Positions 22,409-35,200 of a stretch of 64,000 nucleotides of DNA are shown one piece after another. The notes beneath the pieces are model-generated. The model saw nothing but the letters and a program-made list of their open reading frames with translations, had not been told where the DNA came from and did not search any database. Position 1 is the first letter of the stretch. Each line of letters begins with the position of its first letter. Origin of the DNA: Heliocidaris tuberculata (taxonomy: Eukaryota > Echinodermata > Echinoidea > Camarodonta > Echinometridae). The position numbers were made by a program, and so were the translations under genes. The stretch spans positions 31,675,409 through 31,739,408 of the forward strand of contig CM046846.1 in the NCBI GenBank assembly GCA_025618425.1. The letters run 5' to 3'.

Positions 22409-25400
22409 TCAACTCTTTTCCCGATCAATTTTCTTGGTCCAGTCGAAGGGCTTCCACCACTTACTGAGCTCTATCACTCTCTTACTCTGATCCTGAAAGT
22501 TCTCTTTGGGTGGATGTCTCCATAAGCGAGGTTCAACATCAAGAAGACCTCCAACCACTTCCTACAAGAGAGCAAATAAACAAAACAAAAATGTTAAAAG
22601 CTTATTCATAAACATTGCTGGTCAAAGGAACCAATATTTGTCCTGTCACTATCAGGATCACCAATGACAAAACTTTGCTGGATAGAAGAAAAAATCTACT
22701 CTTTGGCCAGCACATCAAACTTATGAGATCACAAATTAATTTTGCTTATGTAACATTCTCACCTTGTATTTATACACAAATGTATTACTAAATGTTCACC
22801 AGGGCTCTATCTTATAAAAAGTAGCGATTGATCCGGATTGATCGCAAGTCCTCCAATCAATCGCAAACTTACCAAAATTGCAATTTGAATCAATCGCAAC
22901 TGTTTATAAGAGGGGGCCCAGATCTCAGAATATATTCTAAAATAGGATATCAACTGTTATCTTCGCAAAAGCAGTTGATCTGAATTTCATGCATATAAAC
23001 ATACCAAACTTGTAATGTCATCTACAACGAGCTTACTTTTCCAAAGTAGTGCGGGAAGACAAGTTCATCTTCAATGACGTGAGCAAACCCACCGTCTAGC
23101 CCAAAGTCTACACTAAAGAAGGGGAATCCCCTAGGTACCGATCTTCGTATGTTTTTCTGTCTGGTGTCAATCAGCTTCTTGTGCTGTGTCCACTCCGACT
23201 CTGATTCCTGGATGGCTTTCTGTAGAATTTGATGAAGGAAATAGGACATCAGACAGGGAAGAAACAGCCTTCACAATGGATTTTACATGATTGGAAATAT
23301 AATATACATATATTAACTGCTTTAAAGGAACAGTTAAAACTATCACTGCAAGGTGATCTTGAAAGTGTCCTGTGCCCCGAGAGTTGATGTAATGCAACAA
23401 TTTGAGCTCATTCAAGTAAAACCCGATGAATTCCTTTTTCATACTCGGTAAGAATATCCATCTCTTCCAACATGGCCACCACTTCTCAACGCATAGCCAG
23501 GGAATGCTCACCATTGCCTTCCAAACACTGATTTCACATTAAAATTACTACTCCATAATTTGTCCCATTCCCTGTATAATGCTTCATAATTCATGACCTA
23601 CTTTAATAGACAGAGTTTGCATGGTTCTATGGCCTTCCTTATGACAGGATTTATATGCACAGCACAGTCATACCTTGAAGTAGATGGGGGCCATTTCTCC
23701 AAGCTCTCTAGGGATAGGAAGACACTCGATGCACATGTGCCTCTGCTTCTTGGGGTTCATACAGGTCTCCAGAAACACCACATCCATCTCATGGTCCTCA
23801 AACATCCTTGTCAGACCCTTGCGGAACACCTGTCAGCAGAATATAATGCAATTCCAATTATACCTCAATACGTATGCTAAACATTATTTCCATGCATGTT
23901 TAGAAATAGCAAAACATCATTGATAGCTTTTCCTACTGCAAGGTTAGTTTAACAATCTCTCTAAAGAAAGCTTTTTCTGTACTATACTTTGAATTGTAGA
24001 GCTCCACATTGCAGGGCAGCATCACAGAGATCATGACGTCACCGTAAAGATAATTCACTTCAGATAGCACTTCATGAACCATCACTTGCAATTTGGTGAT
24101 TTATCTTTGCCTGATATCAATATCATCTAATTAATGTAAGGTTTGTTTATTTTTTATCAATATGCCCTACAGACCCTTTGTATTTCATAGAAAGTACTAC
24201 GAAGTCAGAGAAGCATATCTTGCACAGATATATGGTTCCTGTTCATTCTGTCACTGCATTTGATATGTACAGCAATAGAATGCAGAATAGTGTTGTACAA
24301 TAGCAGCACAGTGTTGTATGTGAGCAATCTTCAAATTTATGAAAAAAATATTTACTCCATATTTTATTCAAGCTAAATTTTTGTGAGGACTTCAAGCCAT
24401 ACTGACCTGTATTTCTGCCCACACATCTTCGTCCAATGCTGTGCTAGCGATTGCATGCTGCATTGGAATGATGTAGCACTGGCCTTCTGAGATACATCTT
24501 GTCTGGGGCACACACAGGTACACCTGAAATAAACAAATTATTGATATATTTCTAAATAACCTGTCATAAAACTTCTGCTCTTGAATCATTGATAATTTTT
24601 ATGAAAAAATCAGATATTCAGCCTCATGCACTTACAATTCTTGATCTATTGGAATGGGAAACATTTGTAATTATGCTTCTCAGACTATAAGACATGGAAC
24701 AAAATTCACTTTCATTATAAAACTTTTTAAATTGCAAGTCAACTGCAAACAGCAGTTGTACGACCCATGCTACAATTGATCTGCAGTCAATATCCCACAC
24801 TAACTGAATTCTCAACTTCAACCCTAGACCAAACACGATACCTTACCCTAACTTAAAGACTCTCTCAGGCCAAAAAAAATAATTTGTATACAGTTAGAAT
24901 GTATAAAATTAACCCCAAATAACTTTACCCGGCATTCTACAGGTTAGAGGTTAAGGAGTTTGCAGAAAATAAAGGACAGCGTACGATCGACGCGTGGAAC
25001 TCAACTGGAGTTGAGATCCGTGCGAGCAGTTTTCTATGCCTGTGCGTTCTTTTTATGAGTGCACGTTCGGCGAACGCCAAGACGCGATAATGGAATTATT
25101 GGGATCGCATTATCGCCTTGTCGTCTACTATGTGCAGCGCCGGGGCTGACAAACATTCAAAAATTGATTTGGGGTGGAGCTTACGGATAATATTCAACCC
25201 TAATGAAACAACAAATGAATGAAGGATAAACACAATATGTTTTTATCGAATTGGAAATTGATTTGGTGCGTAACTTAAGGATAATCTACAACCCAAATAA
25301 AACAACAAATGAATGAAGTCATACAACGGAGAATGTTTTTAAAGAATCAAAAATTGATTTGGCACTTAACTTAGGGATAATATACAACCCAAATAAAAGA

Positions 25401-28400
25401 TGAAATGAATGAGGTATACAACGCAAAATGTTTTTTTATCGACTGGAAATTGATTTGGCGCGTAACTAATGGATAATATACAACTCAAATAAAACATGAA
25501 ATTGATGAAGTACGCAAAATGTTTATATCGAATAGAAAATTGGTTCGGCGCATAAATTACAAAGAATCTACAGACAAAATGAAACAACAAATAAATTAGA
25601 ACTAAGACGCAAAATACATTCATCAAATCAAAAATTGCTTTGGCGCTTAACTTAGGGATAATGTACAACCCAAATAAAATATGAAATGAATGAAGTATAC
25701 AACGCAAAATGTTTTTTTACCGATTGGAAATTGATTTAGCACGTAACTAATGGATAATATACAACCCAAATAAAACATCAAATTGATGAAATATACAACG
25801 CAAAATGTTTATATCGAATAGAAAATTATAAGTTGGGGCAAAATTTATGGAGAATCTACAACCCAAATAAAACAACATATGAAACAAGTATTCACCAAAC
25901 GTTTATGTCGAATATAAAATTGGTTTGGCACGTAAATTACAAAGAATCTACAGACCAAATGAAACAACAAATAAATGAGAACTAAGATACAAATAAATTA
26001 AGAACTAAGAGGCAAAATACATATATCGAATCGAAAATTGATTTGGCGCTTAACTTTAGGGATAATATACAACCCAAATAAAATATGAAATGAATGAAGT
26101 ATACAACGCAAAATATTTTTATCAAAATGAAAATTATAAGTTGGCGCGTATAAAACATGAAATGGATGAAGTATAAAACGCAAAATGTTTAAATCAATAG
26201 AAAATTGGTTCGGCACATAAATTACAAAGAATCTACAGACAAAATGAAACAACAAATAAATTAGAACTAAGACGCAAAATACATATATCGAATCGAAAAT
26301 TGATTTGGTGCTTAGCTTAGGGATAATATACAACCCAAATAAAACATCAAATGAATGAAGTATACAACGCAAAATGTTGTTTTTTTTGTTTGTTTGTTTG
26401 TTTGTTTGTTTTTGTTTTTCCAATCGAGTTGGAAGTTGATTTCGAATAGAAAATTGGTTTGGCGCATATATTACAAAGAATCTACAGACCGAATGAAACA
26501 ACAAATAAATTAGAACTAAGTCGCAAAATACATCTATCAAATCGAAAATTGAAAGTGAAGATGTTCCTGCATCGATATATCGTTAGGTGAGCTATCGTGA
26601 TCGATTGATTAGTCTTTGCTCAAGTCTTATCTATATAAATTTTGGGGGGTATTTCATTTTCAAAAATCAATATCTCCTGTATGCTGTCACCGTTGAATGT
26701 CGTGTTATGTTTTCTGGGGTTGATTTTGTGTAAGCTAACTATACACAAATTAATTTTTCAGGCCTCAGGTACCCTTTAACCTAACCTAAAACACTATTGC
26801 AACCCTAACTCTAACCTTACATCATAGAGCCAGGAGCAAAGGTCGCTGTAGCATATGTCAGATCGCCCCCAAAACAGCTATGCTTAACTTGCAATTCTAA
26901 ATTTAGATATCTTTAAAGATTGCCTGGCATGATGGAATACCATACCTTTAGCCCGAGAGCAACGATCAAGTGCTTCTTCATCTCCTCACTCTCTATACAG
27001 AATGGACACTTGGACAGCTTGGCCATGGTGTGCTGGTGAGCAGCGATGGCCTTTGACCTCTCACGCTCCTCGACCTTTGACCTGGACTCGGCCTTTGCCG
27101 CTGACGATACAAACATCTCATCCAGGGTGTTGAACTCTGAATCCAGCAACGCTAGTTTCTGTTTGATCAGGATGATGACAACATGGTACATGCAAGAAGT
27201 TATTTAGTGATTATTGGATTCAATACAAGTCATCAAGGAGAAATTGTTTACATATTTATAACGGTATATACAATATAACTTCCCATTTATCTAGATAAAC
27301 TATTACAAGGTACATGACTTATATTACCCAGGCCAGCATTAGCACTGCAGCCATGATATGGCTCTCAAGCAATTCAAAGAATTTCTTCGTAGTGAGCACC
27401 CATTTAAGCCACCTTGGTCAAGTGTGGCAAATGTAAATTGATGTCTTGCTGAAGGATGTTAGTACTGTGGGAGGGAATCAAAACCTGGGGGGTGTTTCAT
27501 CAAGCGTCTTGTCGGTGATTTTTACTGACAAATTTGCTCTCAGCCAATCAGATGCAAGGATTTCAGTAGCTTATAACAGTTATTGCAACTTGTCATTGAT
27601 GACAAGTTTTATGAAACAGGGCCCTGAGCCATTTGATCACAGTCCAATGACTTATCCATTAGATCGCAACAACTCTATACCTGTCAACCAATGTCTAATA
27701 AACAACTACACTGAAATTTCAAATAAAAAAGATAAGGTAAACAAAAGGGGGAGAAAGAAAAATAATGAAAATGGTTAGAGAAGGAAAAGGAGAAGAATGT
27801 TTTGGATATATTACCTTGCTGGCTACTTTATTGAGGAGTCTGTTATGATCATCTGAGGATCCCATCTTCTCTCTTCTCACCATCGTCTCAAGATCTACAT
27901 CATCATCGTCAGCAAAGTATCTCTCCCTCTCGCCTTCTTTGTCATGGGTTACAATCTGGGGGGCGTTTCATGAAAGGACTTGTCAGATATTTTATCCGAC
28001 AAATTTGCTCTCAGCCAATCAGATGCAAGGATTTCAGTAGCTTATAACAGTTGTCGGATAAAATATCCGACAACTTCCTTTCATGAAACGCTTCCCTCGT
28101 CCAAAATAGGAAAGGAAAAGGATGTTACCAAGGAAACTTTTCAAATTGCATGTTACACTTTAACTTCTATCAGGCTTCTTCCCAGAAAAAAGTTTATGCA
28201 TGGTTGAAATGGACAGAAATACGGCTTTACCGAATCCCATGGGGGTGATCTGAGAGGACGAAAGCAATTTTGCAGGTTGGAAGTATGCATTGACAAATTT
28301 ATTGGTCCATATTGAGTGAAATATGACCTTATAACATCCCAGAGAGGTGGTTTGGGAGGACCAGAATAACCTTTGAGATTGAAAGTAGGCATCAACTGAT

Positions 28401-31400
28401 TTTTTACCCTTGCTGGGACCCTTATTTTCTGAAATTCCTCACCCTTGGTATCAACAAAATAGTGTTCAGTAATGGCGCGAGGGCTGAGTTTTTATTGATA
28501 TATGAACAATAAAACATGCAATGTTTATAGTCATTGCATATAACAACACTGAAGTACAATGATGATACTCAGGTTTAAAAAGACTGCTAAAGGAGAATGA
28601 AACTCTAGGGAAAAATCAATTTTAATGAAAAGAGAGGATAGAGACAAGGTGCAGCTTGTCTCCTTCTTAGCTCAAGATATATCATGGGGAAATGTATTTG
28701 ACACAACATATGTTGAGTTCACAAAAAGACAAGCAGCATCTTTAGAGATAATGGAGAAAATATGAATTTTTGTGTACAAAACATATTGAGAGTTGCACTA
28801 CTAAACCTGCCATTTTGAAGCAACATTGCCAATTTGAGGATCACTAGAGAAAGTAAATTGAGACTTTTCAAACTTTCATAACTTTTTCATTTTGTAACCG
28901 ATTTTGATGGAACTTTTTTTAAATTGCTTCTCTCTATCATCTCTTTTCATTAAAATGGATATTTCGCAAGAGTTTCATTCTCCTTTAAGCATCATACACA
29001 CATGGTGCAGTAAACTACCATGAAAAAACTGCACACCAAAATAACATAATTTCACATGTAACAAAAATATTTTTATTTTGACACAGCTAATGACCCAATC
29101 ATCAGATCAGAAAATATCTGCAAGATTTCAGGTAGATAATTGGTAACACAGCATTGAAACTCTTTTTCTGCTATGACTGCTTTAACTTCTATGATCAATG
29201 TTTAAATCACGACAGGCTGGTTCAATTACAAAACTTACATTCTTCTTCCTTATCTTCTTGCCACCGGTAGGGGCTGCAGTCTGCTCAGCCAATGGCCAAC
29301 TCTGTCCGCTGCGGTCAGTTCTGGTCAAGATGACCTCTTCGCTCCCGTCATCTGACCTCTGCTTCCTCTTCTCTCGAGGGGCCTTCTCTTTCTCCTTGCT
29401 CTCCAATTGTTTGGTCTTGTGTGCGATCCTGACCTGTCGAGCACTCTCAATCTCAGCCTTTAGTTTCTGAGCCAGGGCCTTAGAAGATAAGGATGATTTT
29501 ACATTTCTTCATTTTCAATAACACCAAGCCTACATTCTTACATGGAAGCACAGTATTATGAAACAATACAAGTGACTGTAGGTCTGATAAACCAAGTGCA
29601 TATCCTAACTTGTTTAATGCTTGATGAAAATACACCATAGAATAACTTATGACTGGATATGCTCTACTACAGGTATATCTTAAATATCTACAGAACATTT
29701 GTGCAACTCTAAAATCTCAGTAAATTAAATGGACAAAATACATCACTTCTCAATGATGATATTGCCCAGTTCCAGCATGAGCCAGCACCTTTGAATGTGA
29801 TTTACAGAAACATGGTACAATATAAATATTGAAAATCATCATCATAATCATCATCACCATCATCCTCATCATATGCCATAATCTTCAACATCATCATTGT
29901 CAACATGTTCATAGTGCAACTTAAATTCTGTGCACCATCGTTCTCATCACTATTATCATCATCATCATACTCCTCAACATCCTTCTCCCCAAAATTATCA
30001 TGACATTACAAATGCCATCAATATCATCATTCCCCTTGCCCAATTCCAACCTCCTCCCCCCCCCCCCCCCCAAGAAAAAAGGGTTTACCTCATTGCCCAT
30101 GATCTCTGCCTTCACCAGTTTGGCTCCCAGTTGGTTCATCTCAGTGTCGGATAGAATCTTGACCGGACTAGGACTCCTCTCTTTCTCTCGGTCTTCTCCA
30201 CCACTCTCTTCCTCCCTGGAGTCTGGTGAAGAGGAGCCAGATGACCTGACATCATCACTGTTCTCATCGCTATCACTCCTCCTTCTAGACCTCCTGGATG
30301 ATGCAGATGAAGATGATGGTGGTGCTACAGAAGAGGAGGAGGTGGCGGTGTGGTCTTTGGGTGATGAATGTCCTCTACTAGAATATGTATCATCTCTATC
30401 CAGTCTCTTATCGCCAGACTTCCTCCATCCTCCAGAAGATGATGGGCTTGATCTGGCATCTTGCCCATCATCACCTGGCCTCTTGAATCCTGGCTTCCTC
30501 CAGCCTCCACTAGAAGAGGATGATACTGAAGGCGGTAACGTCCTTGAAGATGATGACGAGGATCTTGAATGAGATGCAGAATCATCATCCTCTCCTGGTT
30601 TCTTAAACCCTGTTTTCCTCCAACTTGGTATGTCATCATTCCTACTTCTTTCCCGTGACGATGACCCCTTATCGTAATAAGATGAGCGTAATCTATCCCT
30701 ATCATGTCTATCACTGCTACTGTCTTCATCACCAGGTCTTTTAAATCTTGAACGCATGCTGTCACCGTCATCTCTTTCTCCTGGCCTTTTGAAGCCCCGA
30801 TTGGATGAATCTCTCCTAGAATCTGAGTTGTACCTCCTGTGCTTATCCCTAGATTCTGATCTATCATTTTTGTCCCTCCATCCTCTGTCATCTTTCCGAT
30901 CCCTCTGATCATCAGGTTTTCCATCTCTCCTACCATCTTCTCTTCGTCTGTCCTCCCCATCCTCATCCCTCCTCTTCCTCCAGCCTGGGGGTGGTCCCCT
31001 TGGCCCCCTGGATCCAGAGTGCCCTCCGCTTTCTTCCATTGCCTCAGCCAGTAGTCTCTCATACTCGCCAACAGACTGTCAACATTAATGTAATCAAGGA
31101 TGAAAAGCATTGTGATTTCAATCAAATATAATCTATAGAATAATACTACTAATGCTAATAGCATGTCCATTCATATTCAACTACTATACAAATGTACTAT
31201 TGTGCGGTTAATAAAAAGTATATTATTACCCCGCCTTGATAAGGCCCTACAGCATTCAAGAAATTTATTCCTACTGGGTATTTATTTACTTTACCTGGGT
31301 GGAGAGTGGCAAATGTAGATTAATGTCTTGCCACAGGAAATTGGTGCTGCTGCGGGAGTCAAATCGCAAACCATATGATCCACTGTCCGGTGATGTATCC

Positions 31401-32184
31401 ACTAGACCAGGACACCTTTACACCAGATTCCTTATTGATTTCTTCTATTTATACTTGCTAGTAAATATTTGATTTATGTATCCTAAACAACACCGCTCTA
31501 GCATTTAAACATATTATCTCACAGTAAAGTAAATAAGGATTTAGTAGACGCTTACCCCCCATCTTTCAGCTACCACATCATCCACCGATCTACCACTCTC
31601 TCGAGCCTGCTCCACTGCCCTCTGATAGGACTTCTTGAGCCAGCTGACTCCTCCATCCACCCCATGCCCCACCCTCCTGGCTGGGATGGGTGCTTTGCGT
31701 TGTGACGTGTCCCGGTCCTCTGGTAGACCTGTACCTCCATCCTTCCAGTATGGATTCAGCTCTCTGGCAGACTGCAGAATAAATGAATATATCAAGGTGT
31801 TCCTTTACTTGGAAAAAAATTCAAATCTGATCAAATTAAAGACTCAAAGAAGATCAGTGAGAATATTTGTTTTCAGCATTACCATAACTCACGACTACAA
31901 GTGTGAATGTGAAAGGGTTTTACTTGCTTGAAGCTTTTAAAATTGTTCATAATCAGAACCTAGCCTACTTTTAATGCCCTGTTCACATGACGCAGTAAAC
32001 CACCTCAAAAAAGAAACAATGCTGCAGAACTTTGCTTGTAAATCAATGGCAAGAGGCAATATTTTGGGAGTAGAAGTGCATCAATGGCCAGTGTTGATGA
32101 GGTTTACGGTTCACCATTTGTGTAAGTCCTGAAAAGGACTGTTGGGTTGGAGTAGGAGAACAAGGAGAGAAGAGAAGATGTAAA

Positions 32185-32215
<31 letters not shown>

Positions 32216-35200
32216 ATAGGAGTACATGTACATAGTATCTTTCTTGAAAGGTGAAGTCCTGAAAAGGACTAGTAAACCAGATGAAAGGAAGTGAAGGTGC
32301 TGAACGTTGCGAACAGCTTGACTGTCCGTCTGCAGGGGTAAGGTGGTGCCGGGCAATGCGGGGTATAAGTGGTGGGAAAGTGGACTTAGAGGAGATAGGT
32401 GGCTGGTGCCATCAGGAACCTGTGAGTGGCGAGGTTTGGACGGGAATGGCCTGTATGTGTTACACATACAAGATGTATGTTAGAGGGTACAGCTAATGTA
32501 AAGGGTGATGTCTCATTTGATTTGGCCATAAACTAGTAAATCTATAGAAAATTGCAGTAAAGATGAGAGAAATACATTAAGTGAAAGTTTTCAGAACAAA
32601 ATTTGATAAGAAATAATAAAGTCATGGATTTTTGAAGTTGTGATCAATCAAACACAAATTGGCAACTCTGGGACTTACCTTGTGAGGTCCTCTCCAATTT
32701 GCTCTGTACATAAATTTTCATAAATTTTCATTTTTTGACGAAGGAATAGGTTTGTTTCATACAAGTTTTGTGTAAAAACATATGTGCGATGATTGAATGT
32801 AGGGTGCATGTATGATTAAATATTTTCTTTAGAGAAATTTATGTTTTTTAAGTACAGGGCAATTGGGAGAGGACCTTGCAAGATACGTCAAGGAGGTGCC
32901 AATTTTGTGTTTGATTGATTACAACTTCAAAAATTCATAACTCTCTCTCATTTCTTATCAGATTCTGTTCAAACTTTCATTGATCCATCTCTTTAAATTT
33001 CCCACATCTTTTTAATCAACTTGAAAATCAACTTGATATCAGGGTGGACTTCCCCTTAAAAATAAAACATCTCAGAAAAACAGGCATAACAAAATTTCCA
33101 ATGATTCTGGTCTCCAAAACTATCCACCGAAGATGTTGAAATACTCAAACCCCGAAAATACAGAGTACACTTTGGATATTGACTTGTCTAAAGGAAGTGG
33201 ATTAAGGGGGCGGGGAGGTTACCGGAATACATCACCAGATTTTTATTTTCTGCCAAATGAAATATGGTTCTATCAATAGCATTTGATGTCCTCCAAAAGT
33301 AACATGAAATGTAGTATCACTATCATTATTTACATAGGCTTAACCCTTTCCAGACAATTGACCACATTTTGTGGTTTGGCTCAATAACCTTTGATCCAGA
33401 GCTCTAAAAAATATAACAGATGCACGAGTAGAAAGAGCAAAAATTTTTGCACATGCTATGTCCATTTTTGTTACATGACCTTATTGCGTTTGATGTCAGG
33501 AATTTTAAAAAGGAGAATAAGCTTCAAAATCCTTAAATTGGCAACACATTGAGAGATTCAAAATCATTGTTTTTCATCAAAATTGGCAATTTTTTCAACG
33601 TATCGATAAAATCACTGACCATGTTTATTGTTCTAAAAGACATTACACCTATTAGAACCATCTAGCACTAAAAGAAAAATATTATTGTTGCCAATTTGAA
33701 GAACAAAATGTGATCAATTTAGCCCTTAAATAATTGCTGTCCTGAAAGGTTTAACTACAAAGGGACACGGGAAGGCACCCCTATCAATGACAAAGAAGGA
33801 GGAAAAGGGGAACACAACAAAAAAAAAAAAAAAAATGAAAGAGAGAAAGAAAGAAAGACGGGGGCTGGAAAAGAATGTAAAAGAAAGATAACTCAACCCT
33901 TTCTAGCACCACCCAACTCACCCCCTCCCTTGCAATTCATCCATCAAGTAAAACCGGTGCCCTCTACATAACCGGACCTATATCATGCTGCTCATTGCTT
34001 ATATCATGCACATATGTATTTCTTCAATATCTACAGAAAATGCTAATTCTATGAAGCTTCAAAAACAGCCTATTTTTACAACTGATTGCTACATTGGTCG
34101 ATAAATCACAATCTCCCTGCTGAGAGATAAGCACAAATGTTACAAGTTAAATGGTACCAATCACAAAAAAATATTTTGCTCTCTTAGCGGTTCCATGTTG
34201 CCATACAATATTCAAAGCATGAGCTTCAATGTTCATTCTAAAGAGATATAGCAAGTATAAATACATGTACTCTCTAAATAAACATTACAGAGACATGCGA
34301 TAGACTAATCGACAAACCCATACACGCTAGCACAAAATGGGGCCTGCGCGGAACTGAAGTCAAAGTTGGGTTCCGCACGAGGTGGGTTTTATGTCTTCCT
34401 TTATTGCCCTTAGAGTGATAGCATTTTGAAATGTGCAACAACAACAAAAATGGATCATGGTTATTAGGCTGAAGTCATCACAGGTTTTTCAAAACCCAGG
34501 TTTGACTTGAAAATTTTAGGCAGGTACCCAGTAGTCAGATGGGAATTCCCCCACAACAGAAAATTGAGTGTACATGTATGTATAGTGATGGGAGTCAAGA
34601 TAAAAATGCTAAACTGATGTGCAACGAAGAGCACAGTTACTGACTCAAAAAAAGTGAAACAATTCTTGCCATTTTTTTGACATTAGCATCCTTCGCGAAA
34701 CGTTCACGTGCCCCATGAAAATCCTACTTTAGAGGCTCAGTATAAACAGTAATGAATGTTTTACATTAGCTGGCAGCCTCACAACTAAACAGGTATCATT
34801 AGTTTTTTTTTTCTTTCTATTTTTTAAGATCATCATTCATAATCAGCAGTAGATGTTAAAGTACACAAATTCTTTACCTCATTATAAAGCCCTTTGGCCT
34901 TCTGCTACAAGTACAATTCTGAACACAGTCAAACATGGAATTAAATGGTATTTTACTTTACTTTTGCATGGCATGGAATAGTATTGTTTCCAATTATTGA
35001 TATATAACAATAGTATGGTCAGATGATGCACTTTCATCAAATGGGAAATTTTAAAGGTATTAGATAGTTTTGGGAAGCCCTCAAAATCTTTTCGTGAGAT
35101 TTCTTTGATTCTACTTAATAAATAGCAGGGTACTAACATAACTAAGATGCTGTGAAGTTTTTTCCTCCTCAAGTGAAATATTTATCAAATGAGAGGTGAA

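Noticed and set aside
25998..26540. 180-codon minus-strand frame with repeated hydrophobic segments
   Set aside because: It is the 95-bp satellite array read in frame; the periodic [13 protein letters not shown] repeats follow the DNA repeat.
25160..26550. CRISPR-like array
   Set aside because: Units are contiguous and diverged throughout, with no unique spacers, in a eukaryotic intron.
29921..30088. Extension of the long CWF19L2 exon frame past 30089
   Set aside because: The GAG-GTAAAC donor at 30089 and the matching downstream exon show that this part is intronic; it runs into poly-G and GAT repeats.
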